Below, piece by piece: positions 54,204 through 62,756 of a stretch of 64,000 bases of DNA (position 1 is the stretch's first letter; each line of letters begins with the position of its first letter). Source of the DNA: Porticoccus sp905181945 (GTDB taxonomy: Bacteria; Pseudomonadota; Gammaproteobacteria; Pseudomonadales; Porticoccaceae); assembly GCF_047729555.1 (NCBI RefSeq), contig NZ_CP159825.1, positions 930,001 to 994,000 on the forward strand, read 5' to 3'. The notes beneath the pieces are model-generated. The model saw nothing but the letters and a program-made list of their open reading frames with translations, was not told the DNA's origin and searched no databases. The position numbers and the translations under genes are program-made.

Positions 54204-54274
54204 CAATTTACTCTTTTTTTAATTTAACCTTGATTGCGCTAAAAACAATCACCCGTGCCATTAACTACAAAAAA

Positions 54275-55627
54275 TTAATTTAATATATCATTGTACAGGG
54301 CTAACGACATCAACCCAACCACCAAAAATATACCTGCCCTGAAGCCCAGCATCTGAATTCTTTCAGGCAAAGGCGAGCCCTTGATAGCTTCAATCACAAA
54401 ATACAAAAAATGCCCACCATCCAAAACTGGGATTGGCAGCAAATTCATAATACCTAAGCTGACACTCAGTAATGCCAAAAATCCTAAATAGGCTGCCAGT
54501 CCATATTCGGCTGACTTGCCGGCCACTTTACCAATGCTAATAGGCCCGCTCAAGTGCTTTATCGATATGTCACCTATCAGCATCTTTTTAACTGAGTCCA
54601 GAATCATAACAGAAGTTGCCCAGGTTCTACTGAACGCCTCAGCTAGCGCGCCAAGCGGGCCGTATTCAACATTAAAATACATATTTTCCGGCCAATCTAC
54701 TGACTTCACAGATATTCCGACTTGACCAAAAACATCTCCTGCGTCTGATACAATTTTTTTAGGAGTTATTTTTGTATAAAATACATCATTTTCTCGCTTC
54801 ACCTTGATATCTATAGTTACCTCAGGTCGATCACGAACATATGCTACCCATGCCGCCCACTCTGTCAGGGGGAGATTATCAGCAGACAAGAGAAGATCGC
54901 CAGATATCAGGCCGGCTTGCGCTGCTGGACTACCGGGAACTATGGTGTCAGCCCTAGGAGTCACTGCAGGAGCATAGGGCACCACCCCTATACTTGACAA
55001 TGGATTTAATTTTTCATCTCCAGCCATCCAGTTTTCGAGTTGTCCATGATGCTTATAGTATGCAGGCTCACCAGGTAGTTTAACTGTAAAACTAATGACA
55101 CCTGACTCTCCCATGCGACCTAAAAGCTGCTCATGAAATTTACGCCATGTTGGGGTTTTCTTTCCATCAACAGCTACAATCTGATGTCCGACTTTAAGAC
55201 CAGCCTTATCAGCAATAGAATCAGGAGAAATTGATCCAATAATGGGCACTATGCCTGTCACCCCCTGCAGAAATAATGCCCAATAAATAAGAATTGCCAG
55301 CAGAAAATTAGCTGCGGGGCCCGCCAAAACAATAGCCATTCTCTGCCAAACAGTTTTTTGAGTAAAAGCAAAAGCTAAATCTTCCGGGAGTACGTCACCT
55401 TCTCTCTCATCAACCATTTTAACGTAGCCGCCAAGAGGCAGTGCTGACAAAACAAACTCAGTTCCCCTGCTGTCACGCCAGCCTAAGACCTTGGGGCCAA
55501 AACCAATAGAAAAACATATAACCTTCACTTCGCAAATTCTGGCTACAAAAAAATGACCAAATTCATGAAAGGATATTAATAAGGCCAATGCGAGCAATGT
55601 ATAAAAAACTGTTGAAAGTAGGTCCAC
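54275..55627 (-). CDS. rseP: site-2 protease RseP
   Basis: An intramembrane zinc protease that cleaves anti-sigma factor RseA in the envelope stress response. HEFGH is at residues 21-25 in the first helix, two tandem PDZ domains occupy about 115-310, and the second zinc-ligand region PIPVLDGGHFLY lies near residue 400. The 450 residues equal E. coli. The start is GTG with GGAGG 4-5 bases upstream. It lies between dxr and bamA. Confidence 0.96.
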   Translation of the reverse strand: MDLLSTVFYTLLALALLISFHEFGHFFVARICEVKVICFSIGFGPKVLGWRDSRGTEFVLSALPLGGYVKMVDEREGDVLPEDLAFAFTQKTVWQRMAIVLAGPAANFLLAILIYWALFLQGVTGIVPIIGSISPDSIADKAGLKVGHQIVAVDGKKTPTWRKFHEQLLGRMGESGVISFTVKLPGEPAYYKHHGQLENWMAGDEKLNPLSSIGVVPYAPAVTPRADTIVPGSPAAQAGLISGDLLLSADNLPLTEWAAWVAYVRDRPEVTIDIKVKRENDVFYTKITPKKIVSDAGDVFGQVGISVKSVDWPENMYFNVEYGPLGALAEAFSRTWATSVMILDSVKKMLIGDISIKHLSGPISIGKVAGKSAEYGLAAYLGFLALLSVSLGIMNLLPIPVLDGGHFLYFVIEAIKGSPLPERIQMLGFRAGIFLVVGLMSLALYNDILN

Positions 55628-55679
55628 TAAGCCTCCGCTTTAGTCTAAATTAGAAAATTTCTTATAAGTTAAATTACTT

Positions 55680-56855
55680 CTAAAAATGATTTATAACAAG
55701 TCTTGCTGCTAATTCTCGAGACCGACGATCGCAATTTTGAATAGCATTCAATGAACTTAGTTCTACTATTGCTGTTTCTTCCAAAACTATGGCGACAACT
55801 TCTGATATTTGTGTAAATAAAATTTTATTTTCAAGAAAAGCCCCCACCGCCACCTCATTGGAGGCATTCAGCGCAATAGGCGCACTACCTCCCTTGTGGG
55901 CGGCCTGTATAGCTAAAGCCAAACAAGGGAAGCGCGACAAATCTGGTGCCTCAAAATCTAAGCGTGCCGCATTAATAATATCTAGGCTGCTTACTCCAGA
56001 AGAAATTCTTTCAGGCCACGCCATGGCATGTGCAATTGGAGTCCTCATATCAGGATTCCCTAATTGGGCTAAAATAGAGCCATCTAGATACTCTACCATT
56101 GAGTGAATAATACTCTGAGGATGGACGACAATCTCTATTTCACTAGGGGAGACACCGAAAAGCCAGCAAGCTTCGATCAGCTCAAGCCCCTTATTCATCA
56201 TAGTTGCAGAGTCTACTGATATTTTTCTACCCATCGTCCAGTTAGGATGAGAACAAGCCTGGTCTGGCGTCATTGTTCGCAAGCTATCCAAGTCAACCGA
56301 TCTGAAAGGGCCGCCTGATGCGGTTAGCAATATTTTACGAACGCCGCATCTTTGAGTGCCTGTATAATCAGAAGGAAGGCATTGAAATATCGCGTTATGT
56401 TCACTATCAATCGGTAGTAGCATGCCGTCGGCTTGACGCACTGCATCTATCAGGAGGGAGCCCGCCATAACCAAAGATTCTTTATTTGCTAATAAAATCT
56501 TTTTTCCCGCATTTGCTGCTTCCAATATTGGTAATAGCCCAACAGCACCGACTATGGCTGCCACCACTGTGTCGACTGAGAGATCTTTAGACACAAGACA
56601 TAAACCATCAACTCCAGATAAAACCTTTGTATTTGGAGAGGAGCTTTTAAGTAATCTCTTCAAAGTATCTACTTTTGATGGGTCAGAAACTACAGCGAAA
56701 ACAGGCTTGAATTTTTCACACTGAGCAGCCAGATCAGCGACTCTCGTATGGCAGCTTAGAGCAAAAATCTTAAATCGATCCGGGTGTTGAGAAACGATAT
56801 CTAGAGCATTAACACCAATAGATCCTGTTGATCCCAGAACTGTTAATATCTGCAT
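55680..56855 (-). CDS. dxr: 1-deoxy-D-xylulose 5-phosphate reductoisomerase
   Basis: Second step of the MEP pathway, making MEP with NADPH. The NADPH-binding start is LGSTGSIGVNALDIV. NKESLVMAG, PIDSEHNAIFQCL and MNKGLELIEACWLF hold metal and substrate residues. The 391 residues match E. coli (398). With ispD, ispF and ispG it gives four MEP enzymes in this window. Confidence 0.97.
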   Translation of the reverse strand: MQILTVLGSTGSIGVNALDIVSQHPDRFKIFALSCHTRVADLAAQCEKFKPVFAVVSDPSKVDTLKRLLKSSSPNTKVLSGVDGLCLVSKDLSVDTVVAAIVGAVGLLPILEAANAGKKILLANKESLVMAGSLLIDAVRQADGMLLPIDSEHNAIFQCLPSDYTGTQRCGVRKILLTASGGPFRSVDLDSLRTMTPDQACSHPNWTMGRKISVDSATMMNKGLELIEACWLFGVSPSEIEIVVHPQSIIHSMVEYLDGSILAQLGNPDMRTPIAHAMAWPERISSGVSSLDIINAARLDFEAPDLSRFPCLALAIQAAHKGGSAPIALNASNEVAVGAFLENKILFTQISEVVAIVLEETAIVELSSLNAIQNCDRRSRELAARLVINHF

Positions 56856-56874
56856 AAATTACCACAACTGGCCT

Positions 56875-57717
56875 TCATAATTGAAAGCTACTATAAATAA
56901 AAATTAAGGTGAAAACAGGCAATGCAGCAGTAAGGCTATCCACGCGGTCTAAAACACCGCCGTGACCTGGTAAGATATTTCCGCTATCTTTCACCCCTCG
57001 ATGGCGTTTCATCATGCTTTCCAGTAAATCTCCAACCACAGCAGCTAAAACTGTGGCCATTACGATAAAAAATAACATTAACCATTCTGTCAAATTTAAC
57101 TTTAAAAAAATCCCAAGCAAAAAAGTTAAACAGAGATTCGCAATTATCGCTCCCAAGAAGCCTTCCCAGGTTTTATTGGGACTTACATTTGGAGAAAGCT
57201 TATTTTTTCCGAATCTGGAGCCAGAAAAATAGGCTCCAATATCAGCAGATGCAACGATTAAAACAACAACAAAAACTAACCATTTTCCATTATCTAAAGA
57301 AGTTAAAATTACTATTGACAGCCAAGTTGGAACCAAAACAAGCAACCCCATTAACCCTCTCACGCAACGACTACCCCAAAGTACAGCGCTACTTGGATAC
57401 CCTTGGATCCATAACAGAGCTATCGCCCACCACGGAACAAGCCAAGTCATTAAGACTTTAGCAGTGTCCAAATGAATTGGTGTTGTTTTGGCTAGACCTA
57501 AAATGTAGCCTGATAGAATCAAGATGCTTAATACAAAGAAAGCATAGAGCAGCTTTAAAGGAGGAGTGAGAAGACCGGACAATCTCGCCCATTCCCAGCC
57601 CGCATAAACAATTACGACTGCTGAGAAAACAGAGAATGCATAGGACTCGAGAAAAAATAATGCAGCACTAAAAATTATAGCTATAAATATGGCTGTTATA
57701 ATTCTCTTTTTAGGCAC
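56875..57717 (-). CDS. cdsA: phosphatidate cytidylyltransferase
   Basis: Makes CDP-diacylglycerol for phospholipid synthesis. About eight membrane helices. The family stretch is DIGAYFSGSRFGKNKLSP followed by SPNKTWEGFLGA, and the C-terminal signature is GDLLESMMKRHRGVKDSG then LPGHGGVLDRVDS. 280 residues (E. coli 285). The start is GTG at 57717, with GGAAG upstream inside the uppS end. Confidence 0.96.
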   Translation of the reverse strand: MPKKRIITAIFIAIIFSAALFFLESYAFSVFSAVVIVYAGWEWARLSGLLTPPLKLLYAFFVLSILILSGYILGLAKTTPIHLDTAKVLMTWLVPWWAIALLWIQGYPSSAVLWGSRCVRGLMGLLVLVPTWLSIVILTSLDNGKWLVFVVVLIVASADIGAYFSGSRFGKNKLSPNVSPNKTWEGFLGAIIANLCLTFLLGIFLKLNLTEWLMLFFIVMATVLAAVVGDLLESMMKRHRGVKDSGNILPGHGGVLDRVDSLTAALPVFTLIFIYSSFQL

Positions 57718-57719
57718 AT

Positions 57720-58481
57720 CTACTTCCTGTTAATTTCTGCATTAAGCAATACTTTTTCTCGTTTACCAAAACGTCTATGTCGTTGCTGGTAATCAAGCAT
57801 TGCAGCATCAAAAGCTGCGCCATCAAAAGATGGCCAGTAGCAATCCGTAAAATAAAATTCTGTATAAGCCATGTGCCACAACAAAAAATTGCTAATTCGC
57901 TGCTCTCCTCCGGTGCGAATACAGATATCAGGAGGAGGCAGTTCGGATAGACACATGTTTTCGTTGACGATACCCTCAGTTATCTCATCTGGATTCAACT
58001 GGCCGGACTCAATGTATTGTGCGATTTTTCTTGCAGCCTCTGTGATTTCCCATTTTCCTCCATAATCCAAGGCTAGCACCAAAGTACGTTTACCATTTTC
58101 TGTTGCGGCTTCAGTATCCTCAATTAATTTAATTAATTTTGAGCTGAAGTATTCTCTGCGGCCAATAACCTTTAGTTTCACACCTTTCTTTTTTAAATTT
58201 TTCAATTCTTTCTTGAGATATAAGGCTAGCAAGGACATCAGGGCTTTGACTTCTATCTTTGGTCTCTTCCAGTTTTCACTACTAAACCCAAAAAGCGTAA
58301 GTGTGCTGATATTATATTTTTCGGCAGCATCGAGAACATCGCGAACTCTTTCGATACCCATTTTATGGCCTTCGATTCCACGCAAGCCCATCTCATCGGC
58401 CCATCGATGGTTGCCATCCATTATAATCGCTACATGGCGCAAAGGATTTACAGGGGCTACAATTTTTATAGATTTTTTCAT
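57720..58481 (-). CDS. uppS: undecaprenyl diphosphate synthase
   Basis: A cis-prenyltransferase making the C55 carrier for peptidoglycan and O-antigen. Motifs are HVAIIMDGNHRWA, LFGFSSENWKRP and RTGGEQRISNFLLWHMAYTE. At 253 residues it equals E. coli. It stands between frr and cdsA, and AAGG precedes the ATG by 7 bases. Confidence 0.97.
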   Translation of the reverse strand: MKKSIKIVAPVNPLRHVAIIMDGNHRWADEMGLRGIEGHKMGIERVRDVLDAAEKYNISTLTLFGFSSENWKRPKIEVKALMSLLALYLKKELKNLKKKGVKLKVIGRREYFSSKLIKLIEDTEAATENGKRTLVLALDYGGKWEITEAARKIAQYIESGQLNPDEITEGIVNENMCLSELPPPDICIRTGGEQRISNFLLWHMAYTEFYFTDCYWPSFDGAAFDAAMLDYQQRHRRFGKREKVLLNAEINRK

Positions 58482-58495
58482 AGGATGGCCTTGAG

Positions 58496-59053
58496 CTAAA
58501 CCTCCATCAGATCAATTTCCTTGGCGGCCAAGACCTCTTCAATTTGTTTAACATATTTGTCAGTTATTTTTTGGATATCATCCTGCACTCTTCGTTCATC
58601 ATCCTCAGTAATTTCTTTCTCCTTATGTAATTCTTTTGCATCTGAAAGAACATCACGTCGAGTATTACGAACAGACACTCTAGCGCTTTCTGCCTCCGCG
58701 CGAGCTTTTTTTATAAAATTCTTCCGAGTTTCCTCTGTTAGCTGCGGCATGGGAATACGGACAAGCTCTCCAGTAGATGATGGGTTTAATCCTAAATCAG
58801 ATTTATGGATTGCCTTCTCTACCTCTGGTATTAAATTTTTCTCCCACACAGAAATAGACAAAGTTCGAGCATCCAAAACATTAACATTCCCAACTTGGGA
58901 TAGCGGTGTATCGACACCGTAATAAGATACTACTAGACCATCCAGCAAACTGGGGTGAGCTCGCCCTGTGCGAATTTTATTAAAAGCGTGAGATAACGCA
59001 GTTACACTTTTAACCATACGCTCTTCTGCATCTTGCCTTAAATCATCAAGCAT
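58496..59053 (-). CDS. frr: ribosome recycling factor
   Basis: Splits the post-termination ribosome with EF-G. The 185 residues equal E. coli. KIRTGRAHPSLLDGL and RIPMPQLTEETRKN are canonical. I chose ATG 59053 (MLDDLRQDAEERM), which overlaps the pyrH end by 8 bp; TTG at 59068 is less likely. Confidence 0.97.
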   Translation of the reverse strand: MLDDLRQDAEERMVKSVTALSHAFNKIRTGRAHPSLLDGLVVSYYGVDTPLSQVGNVNVLDARTLSISVWEKNLIPEVEKAIHKSDLGLNPSSTGELVRIPMPQLTEETRKNFIKKARAEAESARVSVRNTRRDVLSDAKELHKEKEITEDDERRVQDDIQKITDKYVKQIEEVLAAKEIDLMEV

Positions 59054-59783
59054 TATGTTGTTCCTCAATCAAAGTTCCCTCGTCCCCACCTACCACGATA
59101 TTTAAGAGCGCTCCAGGTTTCGACATGCGAAAGACCCTGAGAGGCATGTGATGCTCGCGACACAAACAAATTGCCGTTAAGTCCATTACACCTAATTTTT
59201 TTTCTAAAGCTTCATCATAAGTAAGACGGGGATACATTGTAGCATCAGTGTTTAATAGCGGGTCTGAGGAATATACGCCATCAACCTTGGTCGCCTTTAA
59301 AACGATTTCTGCATCAATCTCGATACCGCGCAAACATGCCGCAGAGTCAGTGGTAAAAAAAGGGTTTCCTGTGCCCGCAGAAAAAATTACCACGTCCCCG
59401 CTGTCAAGATAACGTGTAGCCTTACGACGATCATATTGCTCCATAACACCACTCATTGAAATTGCAGACATTACATGCGCAGAAATATTGTTACGATCAA
59501 GGGCGTCCCTCATAGCCAAACCATTCATCATAGTCGCCAGCATGCCCATATGATCACCAGTAACACGCTCCATTCCGGCAGCATTAAGTGCAGCGCCTCG
59601 AAACAAGTTCCCTCCTCCAATAACTAAGCCTATTTGAACGCCAATACCAACCAACTGACCTATCTCGAGAGCCATCCGATCTAGCACTCTTGGATCAATA
59701 CCAAAACCCTCATCGCCCATTAGCTCCTCACCACTTAACTTCAGCAGTATTCTCTTATACTTTTTGTCTCCAATAGAAGGCAT
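59046..59783 (-). CDS. pyrH: UMP kinase
   Basis: Phosphorylates UMP to UDP. Amino-acid-kinase fold with LLKLSGEELMG near residue 14, VIGGGNLFRG, and VYSSDP near residue 170. The 245 residues match E. coli (241). It is separated from tsf by a strong hairpin terminator and overlaps frr. Confidence 0.97.
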   Translation of the reverse strand: MPSIGDKKYKRILLKLSGEELMGDEGFGIDPRVLDRMALEIGQLVGIGVQIGLVIGGGNLFRGAALNAAGMERVTGDHMGMLATMMNGLAMRDALDRNNISAHVMSAISMSGVMEQYDRRKATRYLDSGDVVIFSAGTGNPFFTTDSAACLRGIEIDAEIVLKATKVDGVYSSDPLLNTDATMYPRLTYDEALEKKLGVMDLTAICLCREHHMPLRVFRMSKPGALLNIVVGGDEGTLIEEQHNA

Positions 59784-59833
59784 ATCTTTACTCCAAGGTT
59801 ATCTTTCTTGGCGCTGTTTTTCTGAGTATAAAT

Positions 59834-59861
59834 AAAAACGGAGACCTAGGCCTCCGTTTTT
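59834..59861 (-). terminator. terminator after tsf
   Basis: AAAAACGGAG and CTCCGTTTTT form a perfect 10-bp stem around an 8-base, nearly self-complementary loop, with T-rich sequence after it on the minus strand. It starts 3 bp beyond the tsf stop. The structure is symmetrical, but only tsf needs it. Transcription of pyrH then needs a promoter of its own or read-through. Confidence 0.88.
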
Positions 59862-59864
59862 ATT

Positions 59865-60728
59865 TTACTTAGCTGCACTAATCTGTGCGGCTACTTCTGC
59901 AGCAAAATCTACTTCAATCTTTTCAATTCCTTCACCAACTTCAAATCGACAAAAAGAGAGGACCTCGGCGCCAGCATCTTCTAGCAATTTATTTACTGTA
60001 ATTTCTGGATTCTTGACAAAAGGTTGATTGATGAGACTGGATTCTGATAAAAACTTATTAATACGACCAGTACTCATTTTTTCAACTATCTCCTCTGACT
60101 TACCGCTTTCTTTAGCCTGTGCAATAAAAATTTCTTTCTCTTTTTCCACCAAAGAATCAGGCATATCTTCTGGCTTCACTACTTGAGGGTTGACTGCAGC
60201 AATGTGCATGGCAACATCTTTAGAAACAGTAGTATTGATACCCGTTAGCCCTACTAAAACACCTATACGATTGTTGCTATGTATGTAAGTCCCAATAACT
60301 GGTGCCTCCATTGTCTCAATTCGTCGAATACTTATATTTTCGCCTATCTTCTGGACTAAACCCTGCCGAGAATCTTCCATGCTTGCAATAAATTCATCAA
60401 AATGGAATGACTTTTCATTAAAAGCTTTGTCAAGACAGACCTCGACAAACTTTACAAACCCTTCATCGCGAGCCGCAAAATCTGTCTCAGTATTGATTTC
60501 AATCATCACACCATAAGTGTTGTCTTGAGACAGCCTCAGAGCAACAACACCATCAGCAGCTATGCGGCCTGCCTTCTTAGCAGCTTTCATACCGCTAGAT
60601 TTACGAAGATCGTCAATTGCTTTGTCGATATTTCCTTCGGACTCTGCCAAAGCTCTTTTACATTCCATCATTCCAAGACCGGTGCGGTCACGAAGATCTT
60701 TTATCATAGATGCAGAAAACGCTGCCAT
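59865..60728 (-). CDS. tsf: elongation factor Ts
   Basis: Guanine nucleotide exchange factor for EF-Tu. The N-terminal UBA-like domain has LRDRTGLGMMECKRAL; NTETDFAARDEGF follows near residue 82. The 287 residues match E. coli (283). It is downstream of rpsB, with a hairpin between the two. Confidence 0.97.
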   Translation of the reverse strand: MAAFSASMIKDLRDRTGLGMMECKRALAESEGNIDKAIDDLRKSSGMKAAKKAGRIAADGVVALRLSQDNTYGVMIEINTETDFAARDEGFVKFVEVCLDKAFNEKSFHFDEFIASMEDSRQGLVQKIGENISIRRIETMEAPVIGTYIHSNNRIGVLVGLTGINTTVSKDVAMHIAAVNPQVVKPEDMPDSLVEKEKEIFIAQAKESGKSEEIVEKMSTGRINKFLSESSLINQPFVKNPEITVNKLLEDAGAEVLSFCRFEVGEGIEKIEVDFAAEVAAQISAAK

Positions 60729-60769
60729 TATCTTACTCCCTGCTTTATTTTAATCATTTGAATTCGAAA

Positions 60770-60788
60770 AAGGGGGCAGAGCCCCCTT
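60770..60788 (-). terminator. terminator or attenuator between rpsB and tsf
   Basis: AAGGGGGC and GCCCCCTT form a perfect 8-bp stem with a 3-base loop, followed on the minus strand by TTTTT. It lies 40 bp after the rpsB stop. A partial terminator here is a known way to make less EF-Ts than S2. A second small hairpin, TGTTCA/TGAACA (60791-60804), sits beside it. Confidence 0.85.
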
Positions 60789-60827
60789 AATGTTCATTTG
60801 AACAAGCTTAAACCATTACTCTGCAGC

Positions 60828-61670
60828 TTATATTTCTGCCTGAACGACTTTTGTTTCTATCGTGGTAGATTTATTCTTATCTTGAGTACTGACTAAATCA
60901 GCAGTAATTTCTGCTTTAGCGAGCTCACCTTTAGTCTCTGTAGCTGCCTCTACTTCAATAAACTCGTCCTTGGCTACAACAACATTTGCATCAGCTCTTC
61001 CTTCTAAGATTGAATCAGCAACAGCAGAGCAAAATAACTTAATTGCGCGAATCGCGTCATCATTTCCAGGAATTACATAATCAATGCCATCAGGATTACT
61101 ATTTGTGTCAACAATGCCAATAACAGGAATTCCAAGCTTGTTGGCTTCCTGTATCGCAATACGCTCATAATCAACATCTACCACAAATAATATATCCGGA
61201 AGCCCCCCCATATCCTTAATACCACCGATGGAATTATTAAGCTTTTCCATTAATCGGGTTCTCATCAAGGCTTCTTTTTTTGTAAGTCTGTCAAAAGTTC
61301 CATCTAGGCTCTGGGCTTCAAGGTCACGAAAACGCTTAATAGAGGCACGAATCGTTTTATAATTAGTCAACATCCCTCCTAGCCAACGATGACTAACGAA
61401 AGGCATTCCTGCTCGATGAGCCTCTTCAGCTATGGTTTTTTGTGCAGCTCGCTTGGTACCAACAAACAAAACTTTATTATTGTTAGCGCCCATCTTGCGA
61501 ATCATCCCCAACACTTCGTTAAAGACTGGGACGGTATGGTCTAAATTCAAAATATGGATTTTATTGCGAGCTCCAAAAATAAACTTATCCATTTTTGGAT
61601 TCCAGTAGCGAGTCTGATGCCCAAAATGGACCCCAGCCTGCAACATATCTTTCATGCTTACAGCTGTCAT
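60828..61670 (-). CDS. rpsB: 30S ribosomal protein S2
   Basis: S2 of the small ribosomal subunit. The start SMKDMLQAGVHFGHQTRYWNPKM is canonical (shown from residue 5), and FVGTKRAAQKTIAEEA, HRWLGGMLTNYKTI and the closing PGNDDAIRAI are typical. The 280 residues are about 40 longer than E. coli (241): beyond the conserved core a Glu/Lys/Thr/Val-rich tail follows (from about residue 236). No frameshift is needed to explain it. Confidence 0.97.
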   Translation of the reverse strand: MTAVSMKDMLQAGVHFGHQTRYWNPKMDKFIFGARNKIHILNLDHTVPVFNEVLGMIRKMGANNNKVLFVGTKRAAQKTIAEEAHRAGMPFVSHRWLGGMLTNYKTIRASIKRFRDLEAQSLDGTFDRLTKKEALMRTRLMEKLNNSIGGIKDMGGLPDILFVVDVDYERIAIQEANKLGIPVIGIVDTNSNPDGIDYVIPGNDDAIRAIKLFCSAVADSILEGRADANVVVAKDEFIEVEAATETKGELAKAEITADLVSTQDKNKSTTIETKVVQAEI

Positions 61671-61829
61671 AATTTTTTCCTTAAATTAGGGTTAAACTTA
61701 CATACACCCCACAAGTCAACTTGCCGCAAAGCAAGCACCCAGACAAGCGTGTCGATATATGCGCGTCATTAGTCTCTATTTCTTGCTTAATACTAGCTTC
61801 ACTTTAGTGTTGATAATAGCTTCAAAGCG
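61671..61829 (-). promoter_or_regulatory. rpsB 5' leader, candidate S2-binding (t44-type) regulatory RNA
   Basis: If the promoter below is right, the leader is about 158 nt, close to the E. coli rpsB leader (about 160 nt) that S2 uses to repress its own translation and that is catalogued as t44 RNA. Small hairpins are visible: GACA-CGCT-TGTC, and CTTGC/GCAAG. GGGTG and GGGGTG purine stretches are nearby. AAGGA precedes the ATG. I cannot fold or align it here. Confidence 0.45.
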
Positions 61830-61835
61830 GTGCGC

Positions 61836-61864
61836 TTTATACCATAATTAAGACAATTTGTGAA
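61836..61864 (-). promoter_or_regulatory. strong sigma-70 promoter of rpsB
   Basis: On the minus strand: -35 TTCACA (61859-61864), 17-bp spacer, extended -10 TG-G-TATAAA (61836-61841). A GC-rich discriminator (GCGCACCGC) follows directly, as in stringently controlled ribosomal promoters. Transcription should start near 61829. Confidence 0.7.
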
Positions 61865-61892
61865 AGAAAATAATCTTTAAATCTATAATATA

Positions 61893-61940
61893 ATTGGATT
61901 GCTTGGAGCATTCCAATTCTAAGCTGCAATCCTATATAAT
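61893..61940 (+). promoter_or_regulatory. inverted repeat and -10 box upstream of map
   Basis: ATTGGATTGC (61893-61902) and GCATTCCAAT (61908-61917) form a 10-bp inverted repeat with one mismatch and a 5-base spacer. TATAAT lies at 61935-61940, and the right arm overlaps the -35 zone, so an operator is possible. map begins at 61986. Confidence 0.4.
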
Positions 61941-61985
61941 ATACAGAAATATTCTTCAAAAAAATTTTTGATACGGAAAAAATTT

Positions 61986-62756
61986 ATGCCTGTTCATATA
62001 AAAAATTCTGACGAACTTGACAAAATGCGTGTTGCTGGAAAACTTGCTGCAGAAGTCCTAGAGTTAATCGAGCCCTATATTATATCCGGCGTATCAACTG
62101 AAGAGTTAAATCAAATCTGTCATAACCATATCGTGGATGTTCAGAAAGCTATACCTGCGCCTTTAAACTATAAAGGCTTTCCTAAATCTATATGCTCGTC
62201 AGTTAACCACGTTGTTTGTCACGGTATACCTTCAGAAAACAAGCGCTTAAAAAATGGTGATATTGTCAATCTAGATATTACTGTTATTAAAGATGGGTAT
62301 TTTGGAGATACAAGCAAGATGTTTTTTGTAGGAACCCCCACCAGTCATGCCAAACGACTAGTCAATATCTGCCAAGAAAGTCTTTATAAGGCCATAGAAA
62401 TAGTAAAGCCGGGCGTTCGCCTTGGAGACATTGGTAATATCATTCAACAACATGCTGAAAGCAATTATTATAGCGTCGTAAGGGACTATTGTGGGCACGG
62501 CATAGGCACAGAGTTTCATGAAGATCCCCAGGTGCTTCATTTTGGACGGCCTGACACAGGCTATGAGTTACAAGAGGGCATGACGTTCACGATAGAGCCT
62601 ATGCTTAATGCCGGCAGACATCACACTAAACTAAAAAAAGATGGGTGGACAGTAGAGACTGTGGACGGCCGACTATCCGCTCAATGGGAGCACACTCTTG
62701 CTGTTACTGCCAGTGGAGTTGAGGTTCTAACCGCCCGTAGTGAAGAAAATTTTTGA
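61986..62756 (+). CDS. map: type I methionine aminopeptidase
   Basis: Removes the initiator methionine from nascent proteins. Metal ligands are the aspartates in VNLDITVIKDGYFGDTS, His in GHGIGTEFHEDP, Glu in TIEPML and Glu in QWEHTLAVT. I chose ATG at 61986 (MPVHIKNSDEL), preceded by GGA; a TTG at 61968 would add six residues. 256 residues (E. coli 264). It is divergent from rpsB, as in E. coli, and its TGA overlaps the glnD start. Confidence 0.96.
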   Translation: MPVHIKNSDELDKMRVAGKLAAEVLELIEPYIISGVSTEELNQICHNHIVDVQKAIPAPLNYKGFPKSICSSVNHVVCHGIPSENKRLKNGDIVNLDITVIKDGYFGDTSKMFFVGTPTSHAKRLVNICQESLYKAIEIVKPGVRLGDIGNIIQQHAESNYYSVVRDYCGHGIGTEFHEDPQVLHFGRPDTGYELQEGMTFTIEPMLNAGRHHTKLKKDGWTVETVDGRLSAQWEHTLAVTASGVEVLTARSEENF

